From contig NZ_CP014263.1 of NCBI RefSeq assembly GCF_001988955.1, forward strand, positions 4,248,001-4,312,000: 64,000 nucleotides of DNA, written 5' to 3'. This document shows, in pieces, positions 43,253 to 50,821 of this stretch (position 1 is the first letter of the stretch; each line of letters begins with the position of its first letter). A model generated the notes under the pieces. It saw only the letters and a program-made list of their open reading frames with translations, was not told where the DNA came from and ran no database searches. The stretch is from Spirosoma montaniterrae. Its GTDB lineage: Bacteria > Bacteroidota > Bacteroidia > Cytophagales > Spirosomataceae. The position numbers and the translations under genes are program-made.

Positions 43253-43597
43253 ATGAACATGATTGCTAAACTCCGCCCGATTCTCATCGCCACCCTGTTT
43301 GTTCTTGCTACCGTCACCACATACGCCCAATCGAAACGTGCGCCTATCGTTGCCCGCGAGGGTTTTTGGGTGACCGAAACACCCGCCAAAGGCCAGTACA
43401 CCATTGTCCGGTTCTACACCAACCAAAATCAGTTGGTCTATGAAGAAACCATAGAACGGCGACTAAACATTGCCCGGCAACAAACTAAGCGTCAGCTTAA
43501 CACAGCTTTAGAGCAGGCCATGTTTGTCTGGAACGCCACGCACAAAGTCCCGACCGAGCGGCAATGGGTAGCCGCACAGTTCGCAGGTCGGCGGTAA
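43253..43597 (+). CDS. small secreted protein of unknown function
   Basis: 114 residues with a signal peptide ending ATVTTYAQ (about residue 26). The mature 88 residues (REGFWVTETPAKGQYTIVRFYTNQNQLVYEETIERRLNIARQQ) look like a strand pair followed by a helix; such short exported proteins are common beside regulators in this group, where they are annotated hypothetical. It stands alone between the LytS kinase (divergent) and the Nramp-like gene (convergent), preceded by a -7-like box. Confidence 0.72.
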   Translation: MNMIAKLRPILIATLFVLATVTTYAQSKRAPIVAREGFWVTETPAKGQYTIVRFYTNQNQLVYEETIERRLNIARQQTKRQLNTALEQAMFVWNATHKVPTERQWVAAQFAGRR

Positions 43598-43603
43598 GGT
43601 AAT

Positions 43604-44956
43604 TTACGTAACCTGCCAGACGCCGTACACACTGACGCCCAGAATAGCCGCTACGCTTGCCCACAACCACAGATCGTAGAGTGCCGACGGCTTCAGATTG
43701 ACCGGTAGTTGCCGGTAGCGGAAATGCAGAGCCGCATAGACCACCACCAATAATAAAACCGACGTGGCAATGCCGCCCAGCAGAATCATCAGAACGGGCA
43801 GTTTGATAAACAGAAACAGGATGCACCACAAGGCCGGAAACGCCCATGAGAGTGTAGCCATAACCCGGCTGCGCGACGCAACGTCGGCGAAATTGACCCA
43901 GCCTAATTGCCCGAACGCATCGGCAAAAATTCGCACCCAGCTTGCCGTAGCCGTAAACAGGGTAGAATACAGCACAAAAAAAGCACCGACTAAAAACATG
44001 ATTTTTGCGCCCGGCCCCAGCGTGACGGTAAACAGCCGCGACAGCGTTTCGACCATCGCATAGCCTTCGGGTACTTGCCCCTGCTCGTGCAGCAGCGACG
44101 CCCCCAGCAGGTAGAACGCTGCCGTAACAACGGTGTACACGACCATCGAACAAAGTGCATCGAGCGTCATGACCCGAATCCAGCCCCGCGCCCGATTGCG
44201 CCACTCGGTCGAGTTTTCGTAGGGTCCGGTATACCCTGCGTAGCCTTTTTCGATACACCAGTACGTGTAGTACATGATTTCGTCGCCCCCAACGCCCGTG
44301 ATGCCGAATGCGGCTAAGGCTACACCCACCGTAGCGGGCGGCAGCGAAAACGTTAGCCCCGACACCAGATTGGCCCCGCTAATGGCGTATTCGGTTTGTT
44401 GCAACAAGGTCAGCGACAGCAGAATCAGGGCGGTGAAACCCATAATCATCAGCAGCGAACCGCGCTCAACCCAGCCGTAGCGACCGCCGTAGATGAGCCA
44501 CCCCGCCGAAGCTGCCGACAGCACGGCCCAGGTCCATACCGGCACCGCCGGAAAGCCCATATTCAGCACCAGAGCCACCCCGCCCACAATACCGCCGACC
44601 TGTAAAACTTTGAGCAGTTGCAGACTCAGCCACAGCCAGATTGTCCAGTGGCCGCGCCCCAGCCGCAGCCCCGGCAGCCGGTTGAGCGACTGCATGGTTG
44701 GGAGGCCGCTGTAAATAGCGTTTTTACCAAACTCCACCTGTAAGGCCACTTTTACGAAGCAACTAACCAAAATAACCCAAAACGTGATGAAGCCGGCTTT
44801 AGCACCTAATGCCGTGGTGGCAATCAGCTCACCGGAGCCAACAATAGCCGCCGACAAAATGAAGCCGGGGCCGAGGTGCCGCAGTTGGCCGCGTATGGTG
44901 GTGGGTGCCGCCCGGATGCGGTCGGGGGTAAGCGTGTAGCGGTCCAATGAACTCAT
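43604..44956 (-). CDS. Nramp-family-like metal transporter lacking the canonical motifs
   Basis: 450 residues, about 11 membrane spans. Overall similarity to Nramp/MntH is clear in GPGFILSAAIVGSGELIATTALGAKAGF (first span) and FGITGVGGDEIMYYTYWCIEKGY (sixth span). But the metal-binding DPGN of span 1 is replaced by the IVGSGE stretch and the MPH of span 6 is absent, so its ion preference must differ from classical Mn/Fe transporters, as known for divergent Nramp-related proteins. The ATG overlaps the stop of the upstream histidine kinase gene by four bases (ATGA), implying translational coupling and a functional link. Confidence 0.85.
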   Translation of the reverse strand: MSSLDRYTLTPDRIRAAPTTIRGQLRHLGPGFILSAAIVGSGELIATTALGAKAGFITFWVILVSCFVKVALQVEFGKNAIYSGLPTMQSLNRLPGLRLGRGHWTIWLWLSLQLLKVLQVGGIVGGVALVLNMGFPAVPVWTWAVLSAASAGWLIYGGRYGWVERGSLLMIMGFTALILLSLTLLQQTEYAISGANLVSGLTFSLPPATVGVALAAFGITGVGGDEIMYYTYWCIEKGYAGYTGPYENSTEWRNRARGWIRVMTLDALCSMVVYTVVTAAFYLLGASLLHEQGQVPEGYAMVETLSRLFTVTLGPGAKIMFLVGAFFVLYSTLFTATASWVRIFADAFGQLGWVNFADVASRSRVMATLSWAFPALWCILFLFIKLPVLMILLGGIATSVLLLVVVYAALHFRYRQLPVNLKPSALYDLWLWASVAAILGVSVYGVWQVT

Positions 44957-46065
44957 TTCGCTAAGGGTATCGAAAACCCAACGACACTTCCCTCGTTTTC
45001 TACTGATTTCAGGTGAAAAGTCCCGCCATTGGCTTCGATCATTTCCTGCGAAAAAGCCAGACCCAGTCCCGTCCCTTTTTCGTCGGCGGTACCGGGCCGG
45101 GTGCTGCCAATTTCCCGGCGCAGAATACGGTGAACCAGGTCGGCAGGCATACCAATGCCCGTATCGGTCACGTCGACATAGGCAAAAGGCGGCTGCACGT
45201 AGTATCGAACATAAATTGACTTCCCTGCGGGCGTAAACTTGATGGCATTGTTGATGATGTTGCGGAGGGCAATGTTAATCATGTCATAATCTACCCATAC
45301 CAGCACCGGCTGCCGTTCCTCTAACGAAAGCTGTATTTTTTTCTGCTGCCACTGCCCCTGCAATAAACTCAGACTCGACTCAATGATGTGCAGAAAGTCG
45401 ATACGCATGGGCCGGGGTTCGCGGTGCATCAACTGGGCCGATGCCCATACCAGCAGGTTATCGAGAATCAGATACACCTGAGTTAACTGATGATTTATTA
45501 CGGGCAGATAATCAAAGAATTTCGTCACCTGACTCGGGTCGGTTTCAACCTGGGCCAGTACCTGTTGCAGGCGGGCCAATGGTGCCCGAAAATCGTGCGA
45601 GATAATGGAAAAGAGTTTGTCTTTGGCCGAATTGAGCTGTTCGAGATGCTCTCGCTGACGCGTCAAATCGTCAATGTCGACAAAAGTGGTCAGCGCAATC
45701 GTGTCGATCCAGACGCCACTTTCAATTTCGAACCAGCGTTTTTTACCGTCTTTGCAGCGGACACAGGCGCGTATGGGTTCAATAAACTCAGAGCCAATCG
45801 CATACATTCGATGAGTACGCCTGTTCCACTCCCGAATCATGGTTTCCTGCTCTTCCGGTTCCGCATACGCCTGTTTATACCACTCGCGCATGGTCGGTAT
45901 TTCGTCAAGGGTATAGCCGATAATTTCTCCAAATTTCTTGTTTAGATGAAGATGAATAGCCAGATCGCCATCGTAGTGCGATAAAATAATTGGCACAGGC
46001 AGAAAATCGAATAGCCGTTTCAGAAAAGGCAGGCTATCGGTCAGATGAATCGGAAAACTGGTCAT
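44953..46065 (-). CDS. PAS-domain sensor histidine kinase
   Basis: 370 residues from MTSFPIHLTDS (a GTG seven codons earlier is open). No membrane span: a soluble kinase. A PAS fold covers about 20-135 (LPVPIILSHYDGDLAIHLHLNKKFGEIIGYTLDEIPTMREW, then CVRCKDGKKRWFEI). H-box SIISHDFRAPLARLQ near 165, N-box NIALRNIINNAIKFTP near 275, G-boxes DTGIGM and GTGLGL. No response regulator is adjacent; its stop overlaps the start of an Nramp-like transporter, so it may control or sense that transporter. Divergent from endonuclease V. Confidence 0.92.
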   Translation of the reverse strand: MTSFPIHLTDSLPFLKRLFDFLPVPIILSHYDGDLAIHLHLNKKFGEIIGYTLDEIPTMREWYKQAYAEPEEQETMIREWNRRTHRMYAIGSEFIEPIRACVRCKDGKKRWFEIESGVWIDTIALTTFVDIDDLTRQREHLEQLNSAKDKLFSIISHDFRAPLARLQQVLAQVETDPSQVTKFFDYLPVINHQLTQVYLILDNLLVWASAQLMHREPRPMRIDFLHIIESSLSLLQGQWQQKKIQLSLEERQPVLVWVDYDMINIALRNIINNAIKFTPAGKSIYVRYYVQPPFAYVDVTDTGIGMPADLVHRILRREIGSTRPGTADEKGTGLGLAFSQEMIEANGGTFHLKSVENEGSVVGFSIPLAK

Positions 46066-46139
46066 ACGTACAAGTCTTGGTGGCACAATTTATAAAACAA
46101 GCAAGAGAAGCCGTTGGTTGTCTCTGCAAATAACCCGCG

Positions 46140-46850
46140 ATGGCCTCCTACGAACTGCTGCATCCCTGGACCGACATAAGCCCTGCCGACGCCGTTGCGC
46201 TTCAGCAGCAGCTACGGTCGCAGGTTCGAATCCTGCCACCCACCGGGCCACTGCGCACCATTGCAGGCTGCGATATTTCGTTCAACAAGTTTGAAGAAAC
46301 CGTGTACGCAGGCATTGTAGTGCTGGATTTGGAAACGCTCGAAACCATCGACGAAGCAGGCGTTGTCAGCACGGCTACGTTTCCCTATGTGCCGGGGCTG
46401 CTATCGTTTCGGGAGATACCGTCGCTGCTCGAAGCCTGGGCCAAACTAACGACCGAACCCGACGTAGTGATGTTCGATGGGCAAGGCATAGCCCACCCGC
46501 GCCGAATCGGAATTGCGTCGCACGGGGGGCTGTTTCTGAACCGGCCTACGTTCGGCTGCGCCAAATCGGTGCTGGTGGGTAAGTACAACGAACCCGCTCC
46601 CGAGCGCGGTAGCTGGTCGCCCATGACGCATTACCGCGATGTGGTTGGGGCAGCTTTGCGGACCAAAAACCGGGTCAATCCAGTATACGTGTCGCCGGGC
46701 CATCTGATTGATTTGGAAACAGCCATTGCGCTCACGCTACGCTGCGATGGTAAATACAGACTTCCCGAACCTACGCGCCGGGCGCATAATTTGGTAAATA
46801 CGTTACGGCGCAATGGTAGCCCGTATCAACAGACAACTCAACCATCATGA
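46140..46850 (+). CDS. nfi: endonuclease V (deoxyinosine repair)
   Basis: 236 residues. Cleaves DNA near deoxyinosine and other deaminated bases. All hallmark segments are present: IAGCDISFNK with the first metal-binding Asp, YVPGLLSFREIPSLL with the Glu and the wedge residues, VVMFDGQGIAHPRRIGIASHGG with the second Asp, and VSPGHLIDLETA. Length fits the family (about 225). Its TGA overlaps the ATG of the next gene by four bases, so it begins a three-gene translationally coupled unit, an unusual context for a repair enzyme. Confidence 0.95.
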   Translation: MASYELLHPWTDISPADAVALQQQLRSQVRILPPTGPLRTIAGCDISFNKFEETVYAGIVVLDLETLETIDEAGVVSTATFPYVPGLLSFREIPSLLEAWAKLTTEPDVVMFDGQGIAHPRRIGIASHGGLFLNRPTFGCAKSVLVGKYNEPAPERGSWSPMTHYRDVVGAALRTKNRVNPVYVSPGHLIDLETAIALTLRCDGKYRLPEPTRRAHNLVNTLRRNGSPYQQTTQPS

Positions 46851-47281
46851 AAAACGCGTTGCTTTCTGGCCTGATTGGGGCCGTTGCGCTGAATCTGCTA
46901 CACGAAACTGTTCGGCAAGTAGTGCCCGAAGCTCCCCGCGCCGACGTACTGGGTAAACGTGCGCTGAAAATACTGGGCGAGAAAACGAACACGCCCGTTC
47001 CGTCTGGCAACAAGTTGCACTACACCACCTTGGCTGCCGACGTGGCATCGAACGCCTTGTACTACAGCGCAATTGGCATGGGCAATCCGGCCAATGCGTT
47101 ATGGCGGGGTACGGGCCTGGGCCTGTTGGCGGGCATCGGAGCCGTTACACTGCCCGGCCCGATGGGCTTAGGCGATGCTCCGACCACCCGCACCCCAGCC
47201 ACAACGGCTATGACTATTGGGTGGTATCTGACGGGTGGTCTGGTAGCCGCAGCCGCCTATCGCTTTTTGAAGAGCCGATGA
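46847..47281 (+). CDS. small membrane protein of unknown function
   Basis: 144 residues with about three or four hydrophobic stretches (LLSGLIGAVALNLLHETV, ALYYSAIGMGNPANALWRG to GLLAGIGAVTLPGPMGLG, MTIGWYLTGGLVAAAAYRFL). Function not recognisable. It overlaps endonuclease V at its start and the saccharopine-dehydrogenase-like gene at its end, each by ATGA, so all three are made together. Confidence 0.8.
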   Translation: MKNALLSGLIGAVALNLLHETVRQVVPEAPRADVLGKRALKILGEKTNTPVPSGNKLHYTTLAADVASNALYYSAIGMGNPANALWRGTGLGLLAGIGAVTLPGPMGLGDAPTTRTPATTAMTIGWYLTGGLVAAAAYRFLKSR

Positions 47282-48351
47282 CAACGAACCAATTTTTGCT
47301 ATATGGAGCCAACGGGTATACAGCCCGGCTCATTCTTGAAAAAGCGGCCCTGTTTGGGCTAACACCCGTTCTGGCGGGCCGTAGCGAAGCCAAACTCCGC
47401 CCATTGGCTGAGCAACACGGCCTTACGTACCGAGTGGCCGACCTCAACGACCACACCGCCCTCGACCGGGCATTGGCCGACCTGCCGGTAGTGTTGCATT
47501 GTGCCGGGCCGTTTTCGCAGACGGCTGCCCCCATGCAGGAAGCCTGCCTGCGTACCCGAACGCATTATTTGGACATTACGGGCGAGGTGGCCGTTTTTGA
47601 GCACGGTCAAACCCTCGACCGGGCGGCTAAAGAGCAAAATATTCTACTCATGTCGGGCGTGGGTTTCGACGTGGTGCCTACTGATTGCATTGCCCGTTAC
47701 CTGCATGAGCAATTACCCGATGCCACACACCTGCAACTGGCTTTTCTGAACGACGGCGGGGGAATTTCACACGGCACCGCCCAAACGGCACTCGAAAACG
47801 CGGGGGCTGGCAGTCTGATCCGGCAAAACGGACGGTTGGTATCCGTACCGACCGCTCATAAAACGCTCACCATCGATTTTGGCGTGGGTGAACCACGCAG
47901 TTGTATGAGCATTCCGTGGGGCGACCTGTCAACCGCCTATCACACCACCGGAATTCCAAACATTGACACCTTTATCGGCTCGTCGGCGGGGCAGATTCGG
48001 CTGGCAAAAGCGGGCAACCTGCTGGGCGGGTTACTCAAAAACAGGATGGTGCAGAATTTCCTCCGTCAGCAACTCACCAAGCGCATCAGCGGCCCCAACG
48101 AAGTTACGCGTCAGCACGCCCGAACGCACGTGTGGGGCCGAGTCACCAACGCAGGCGGGCAAACTATAGAAGCACGGCTCCACGGACCCGAAGGGTATAC
48201 GCTCACTGCCGAAGCCGCTCTGCTCATCACAAAAAAAGTAATGGCCGGACAGTGGCAGGCTGGTTATCAAACGCCCGCCGGGCTATACGGTGCTGATTTA
48301 ATACTGGAAATTCCAAACGTGACACGGATGCACCCCACCCCCTCTCCTTAA
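47278..48351 (+). CDS. saccharopine-dehydrogenase-like / trans-acting enoyl reductase family protein
   Basis: 357 residues. Rossmann start FLLYGANGYTARLILEKAAL with the GANGYTG-like cofactor loop, then VLAGRSEAKL, VVLHCAGPFSQTAAPMQEACL, HYLDITGEVAVFE and MSGVGFDVVPTDCIA. These are the landmarks of the family that contains trans-acting enoyl reductases and saccharopine dehydrogenase NADP-binding domains; the substrate is not known. The ATG at 47278 overlaps the stop of the preceding gene. The last codons (PTPSP and stop) come from a C/G-rich palindrome, so the C-terminus may be set by a repeat. Confidence 0.85.
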   Translation: MTTNQFLLYGANGYTARLILEKAALFGLTPVLAGRSEAKLRPLAEQHGLTYRVADLNDHTALDRALADLPVVLHCAGPFSQTAAPMQEACLRTRTHYLDITGEVAVFEHGQTLDRAAKEQNILLMSGVGFDVVPTDCIARYLHEQLPDATHLQLAFLNDGGGISHGTAQTALENAGAGSLIRQNGRLVSVPTAHKTLTIDFGVGEPRSCMSIPWGDLSTAYHTTGIPNIDTFIGSSAGQIRLAKAGNLLGGLLKNRMVQNFLRQQLTKRISGPNEVTRQHARTHVWGRVTNAGGQTIEARLHGPEGYTLTAEAALLITKKVMAGQWQAGYQTPAGLYGADLILEIPNVTRMHPTPSP

Positions 48352-48370
48352 AACAAAGGGAAGGGGGGTA
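48331..48370 (+). terminator. GC-rich palindrome over the end of the operon
   Basis: CCCCCTCTCCTT pairs imperfectly with AAGGGAAGGGGGG across AAAACAA; the stop codon TAA of the upstream gene is inside. Related in base composition to the insert at 24501. No T-run follows. Confidence 0.4.
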
Positions 48371-48376
48371 AAGTAG

Positions 48377-50221
48377 TTAACTTCCCGACCTCAGCAGGCC
48401 AGCAGGCACCAGTAGCTCGCCCGTGTGGAAGTCGATCAGGCCATTGCGCTCATCTTCGATATTGGTGGCCTGCGTATATACGTCACCGGCGATGGGTCGT
48501 TCCCGCAACTCCCTCTTGAACAGCCGGATGCGGTCGGTACGGTCGTCGGCATCGGTAGGGCCACCGTAATTGGCAAACCCGAATCCACCCCATTCACTCA
48601 CGAGCAACGGCACCTGTCGCCGGTAAAAAAAAGGATCACCCACAACAAGCGGAAATGCGGCTACACCCTCCAGTTCGCCTTGTGTCAGGCGGTCGAGCAG
48701 GTTGCGCCAGTGGCCGGGGTCGGGCGTGTAAAGGTGAGCCGTAAGCAAATCTGACTTAAGCCGCCCCTCGTGCGAAACATGGTGCCATCCGTCATTATCG
48801 ACTACTAAAAACTGCGGATGGTGAATTTGCATGTGGTGGTAAAGATTGGCGATATACTGCCGCGTTACAGCGTTGGTGGCAATATCCTGCGCGCCCCAGT
48901 CCTCGTTATACAGGCTCCAGATAATAATAGACGGATGCGTTTCCATCAGGGCCAGCATTCGCAGCAGTTCGGCCCGGTGGTTTTCGCGGCTGCGGGCCGT
49001 TGACGAATGCGGGCTTGGCACCTCCACCCACAACAGCAACCCCATCTCATCGGCCAGTTTGTACAGGCGCGGGTCGACCCCGGCAATGTGCACCCGCACA
49101 AGGTTACAGCCTAATTCTTTCATCGCCACAAAATGCCGCTGCATTTCCTCGAATGTAGCCGTACCGGGCTGATACAGAATGCCATCCAGATACACCGACC
49201 TGCCGTTCAGGTACACGCCAGAACCCCGCGCTTCGATCTTGCGTAGCCCTACGTGCGCTTCAATCTGATTGGTGTAGCCGCCACCATCGATAAGTTTGCC
49301 GACTAACCGATACAGCTTCGGCGATTCGGGCGACCACAGCTCAACGCCGGGCACGTGGATGACCAGCCGCTGCATTTTTTGCCCTGCATCGAGCCGAATC
49401 GGGAAGTCGGACGTAGCAAGGGGCAGCGCGTTGGCGGGTGCATCGGAGTCGAAAACATCGAGCCGAATGGTATACTGGCCGGGGTCGTGAATGCGCGTCG
49501 TCAGGTTTACCCGCATCAGCTCGTCTTCGGTTACGCTAACCACGCCCACCCGCGAGCGCAGGCGGTTGCGCCCCACGGTTTCGATCCAGACGCTCCGCAC
49601 GGCTCCGGTATAGGTCTGATACCAGATGCCCCCCCGTTTGTATACGTGCGACTCCTGTTTGCCGCGCGGAATTTCGGCGTCCATCGAATCGGCGATACGT
49701 ACCGTCAGGCGATTGACGGGCCGTAACAGGTTCGGTTCCAGTTCAAACGAGAACGACGTGTACTCGCCGTAATGCACTTTTTCGCCCTCAATTGTTTCGA
49801 GTGGTTGCCCGTTGAGCCAGACGCGGGTTTCGTAGCCGCAGGCACCAAACGTAAGTTGATACAGGCTATGGCTACTGGTACCGTTCAGTTCGTCGGGCAG
49901 GGTGAAAGTGCGCTCATACCACGCAACAACGCTGTCTTGCCAGGCAGGAAGCGGAGTATCTTTCGCTTCGGCCATGTGTTCTTCAATAGATCCGGGCCAC
50001 AGTGCCGTTCGGGTATAGTCGTGGCCGAGGTGCCAGTTTTCGAGCGTTCCCCGGTTGTCGGGGTCAAGAGCAAATTGCCATTCGCCATCGAGCAAATGAA
50101 ACGCATCGGGCCGACGAACGGCACGGGGCAGATCGTCGGCAGAAGGCAGGGCTGGCGGTAATGACGAAGACGTTTCTTCGCGGCATTCGGTCAGGGCGTA
50201 GTTCAGTGTCGTTGAGTCCAT
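48377..50221 (-). CDS. glycoside hydrolase family 2 protein (beta-glucuronidase/galactosidase type)
   Basis: 614 residues from MDSTTLNYALTECREE; eight more codons upstream are open but begin without signal. Sugar-binding domain about 30-190 (FHLLDGEWQFALDP, WYERTFTLPDE, YETRVWLNGQPL), immunoglobulin-like domain 190-315, catalytic barrel 320-610. Acid/base Glu440 in IIWSLYNEDWG and nucleophile Glu543 in PLLVSEWGGFG are in place. No signal peptide, so it acts in the cytoplasm on imported oligosaccharides. Convergent with the endonuclease V operon and divergent from the ModE-like regulator. Confidence 0.92.
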   Translation of the reverse strand: MDSTTLNYALTECREETSSSLPPALPSADDLPRAVRRPDAFHLLDGEWQFALDPDNRGTLENWHLGHDYTRTALWPGSIEEHMAEAKDTPLPAWQDSVVAWYERTFTLPDELNGTSSHSLYQLTFGACGYETRVWLNGQPLETIEGEKVHYGEYTSFSFELEPNLLRPVNRLTVRIADSMDAEIPRGKQESHVYKRGGIWYQTYTGAVRSVWIETVGRNRLRSRVGVVSVTEDELMRVNLTTRIHDPGQYTIRLDVFDSDAPANALPLATSDFPIRLDAGQKMQRLVIHVPGVELWSPESPKLYRLVGKLIDGGGYTNQIEAHVGLRKIEARGSGVYLNGRSVYLDGILYQPGTATFEEMQRHFVAMKELGCNLVRVHIAGVDPRLYKLADEMGLLLWVEVPSPHSSTARSRENHRAELLRMLALMETHPSIIIWSLYNEDWGAQDIATNAVTRQYIANLYHHMQIHHPQFLVVDNDGWHHVSHEGRLKSDLLTAHLYTPDPGHWRNLLDRLTQGELEGVAAFPLVVGDPFFYRRQVPLLVSEWGGFGFANYGGPTDADDRTDRIRLFKRELRERPIAGDVYTQATNIEDERNGLIDFHTGELLVPAGLLRSGS

Positions 50222-50329
50222 ACGACAGTAAACGATACAAGCCACGAACGAGTTTTGAAAACTTGCCGCTTAAACGATGTTGATTAGATAGCTACTAACT
50301 TCGCCCAATCAATCACAGTAGTTCCGATT

Positions 50330-50671
50330 ATGAATAAACTACGCGTAAACGGTCGAATCTGGCTTGAAACGGTTTCCGATACCGGTTCGGAGCGGTTTAT
50401 GGGCATTGGACGCTTAGAATTGCTGCAACACATTCAGCGCACCGGTTCCATTAATCAGGCCGCCAAAGCCATGCGTATGTCGTATAAACGAGCCTGGGAA
50501 CTGGTGCAGTCAATGAACGCACAGACCGACACCCCAATGGTGATTACCCAAACCGGGGGCGACCGGGGCGGTGGTGCCACCGTAACGCCCGAGGGCGAAA
50601 AGTATCTTGCTCTTTTTCAGGCATTACAGGGCAAGTTTCAGCAATTCCTGGAACAGGAAAGCCTTTTTTAA
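50330..50671 (+). CDS. ModE-like winged-helix regulator (N-terminal domain only)
   Basis: 113 residues. The LysR/ModE-type helix-turn-helix is plain: ERFMGIGRLELLQHIQRTGSINQAAKAMRMSYKRAWELVQSMN, followed by the wing with TQTGGDRGGGATVTPEGEKYL. In ModE this domain binds promoters of molybdate genes, while two C-terminal MOP domains bind molybdate; those are missing here, so the ligand is unclear. Single-domain forms are common. It precedes the curlin-repeat gene by 150 bp on the same strand; regulation of that gene is possible but unproven. Confidence 0.88.
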   Translation: MNKLRVNGRIWLETVSDTGSERFMGIGRLELLQHIQRTGSINQAAKAMRMSYKRAWELVQSMNAQTDTPMVITQTGGDRGGGATVTPEGEKYLALFQALQGKFQQFLEQESLF

Positions 50672-50711
50672 TAAACCCATTTTTTATATAACATTACCGA
50701 GAAAAGACCGT

Positions 50712-50727
50712 CCAATAAATATTTTTA
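50712..50727 (+). promoter_or_regulatory. CCAATAAATATTTT element upstream of the curlin gene
   Basis: The 14-mer CCAATAAATATTTT recurs at 56778 upstream of the metallopeptidase gene, also about 100 bp before the start. It sits between GTCC and GGAC arms (GTCC-N15-GGAC). Role unknown. Confidence 0.3.
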
Positions 50728-50821
50728 CGGACCATTTATACATTAGCATACATTTATGTGTTCGGACTTTTCTCAGAAATTCAGTAACAACACGATCATT
50801 ACAAACTAAACCAACTCTCTC

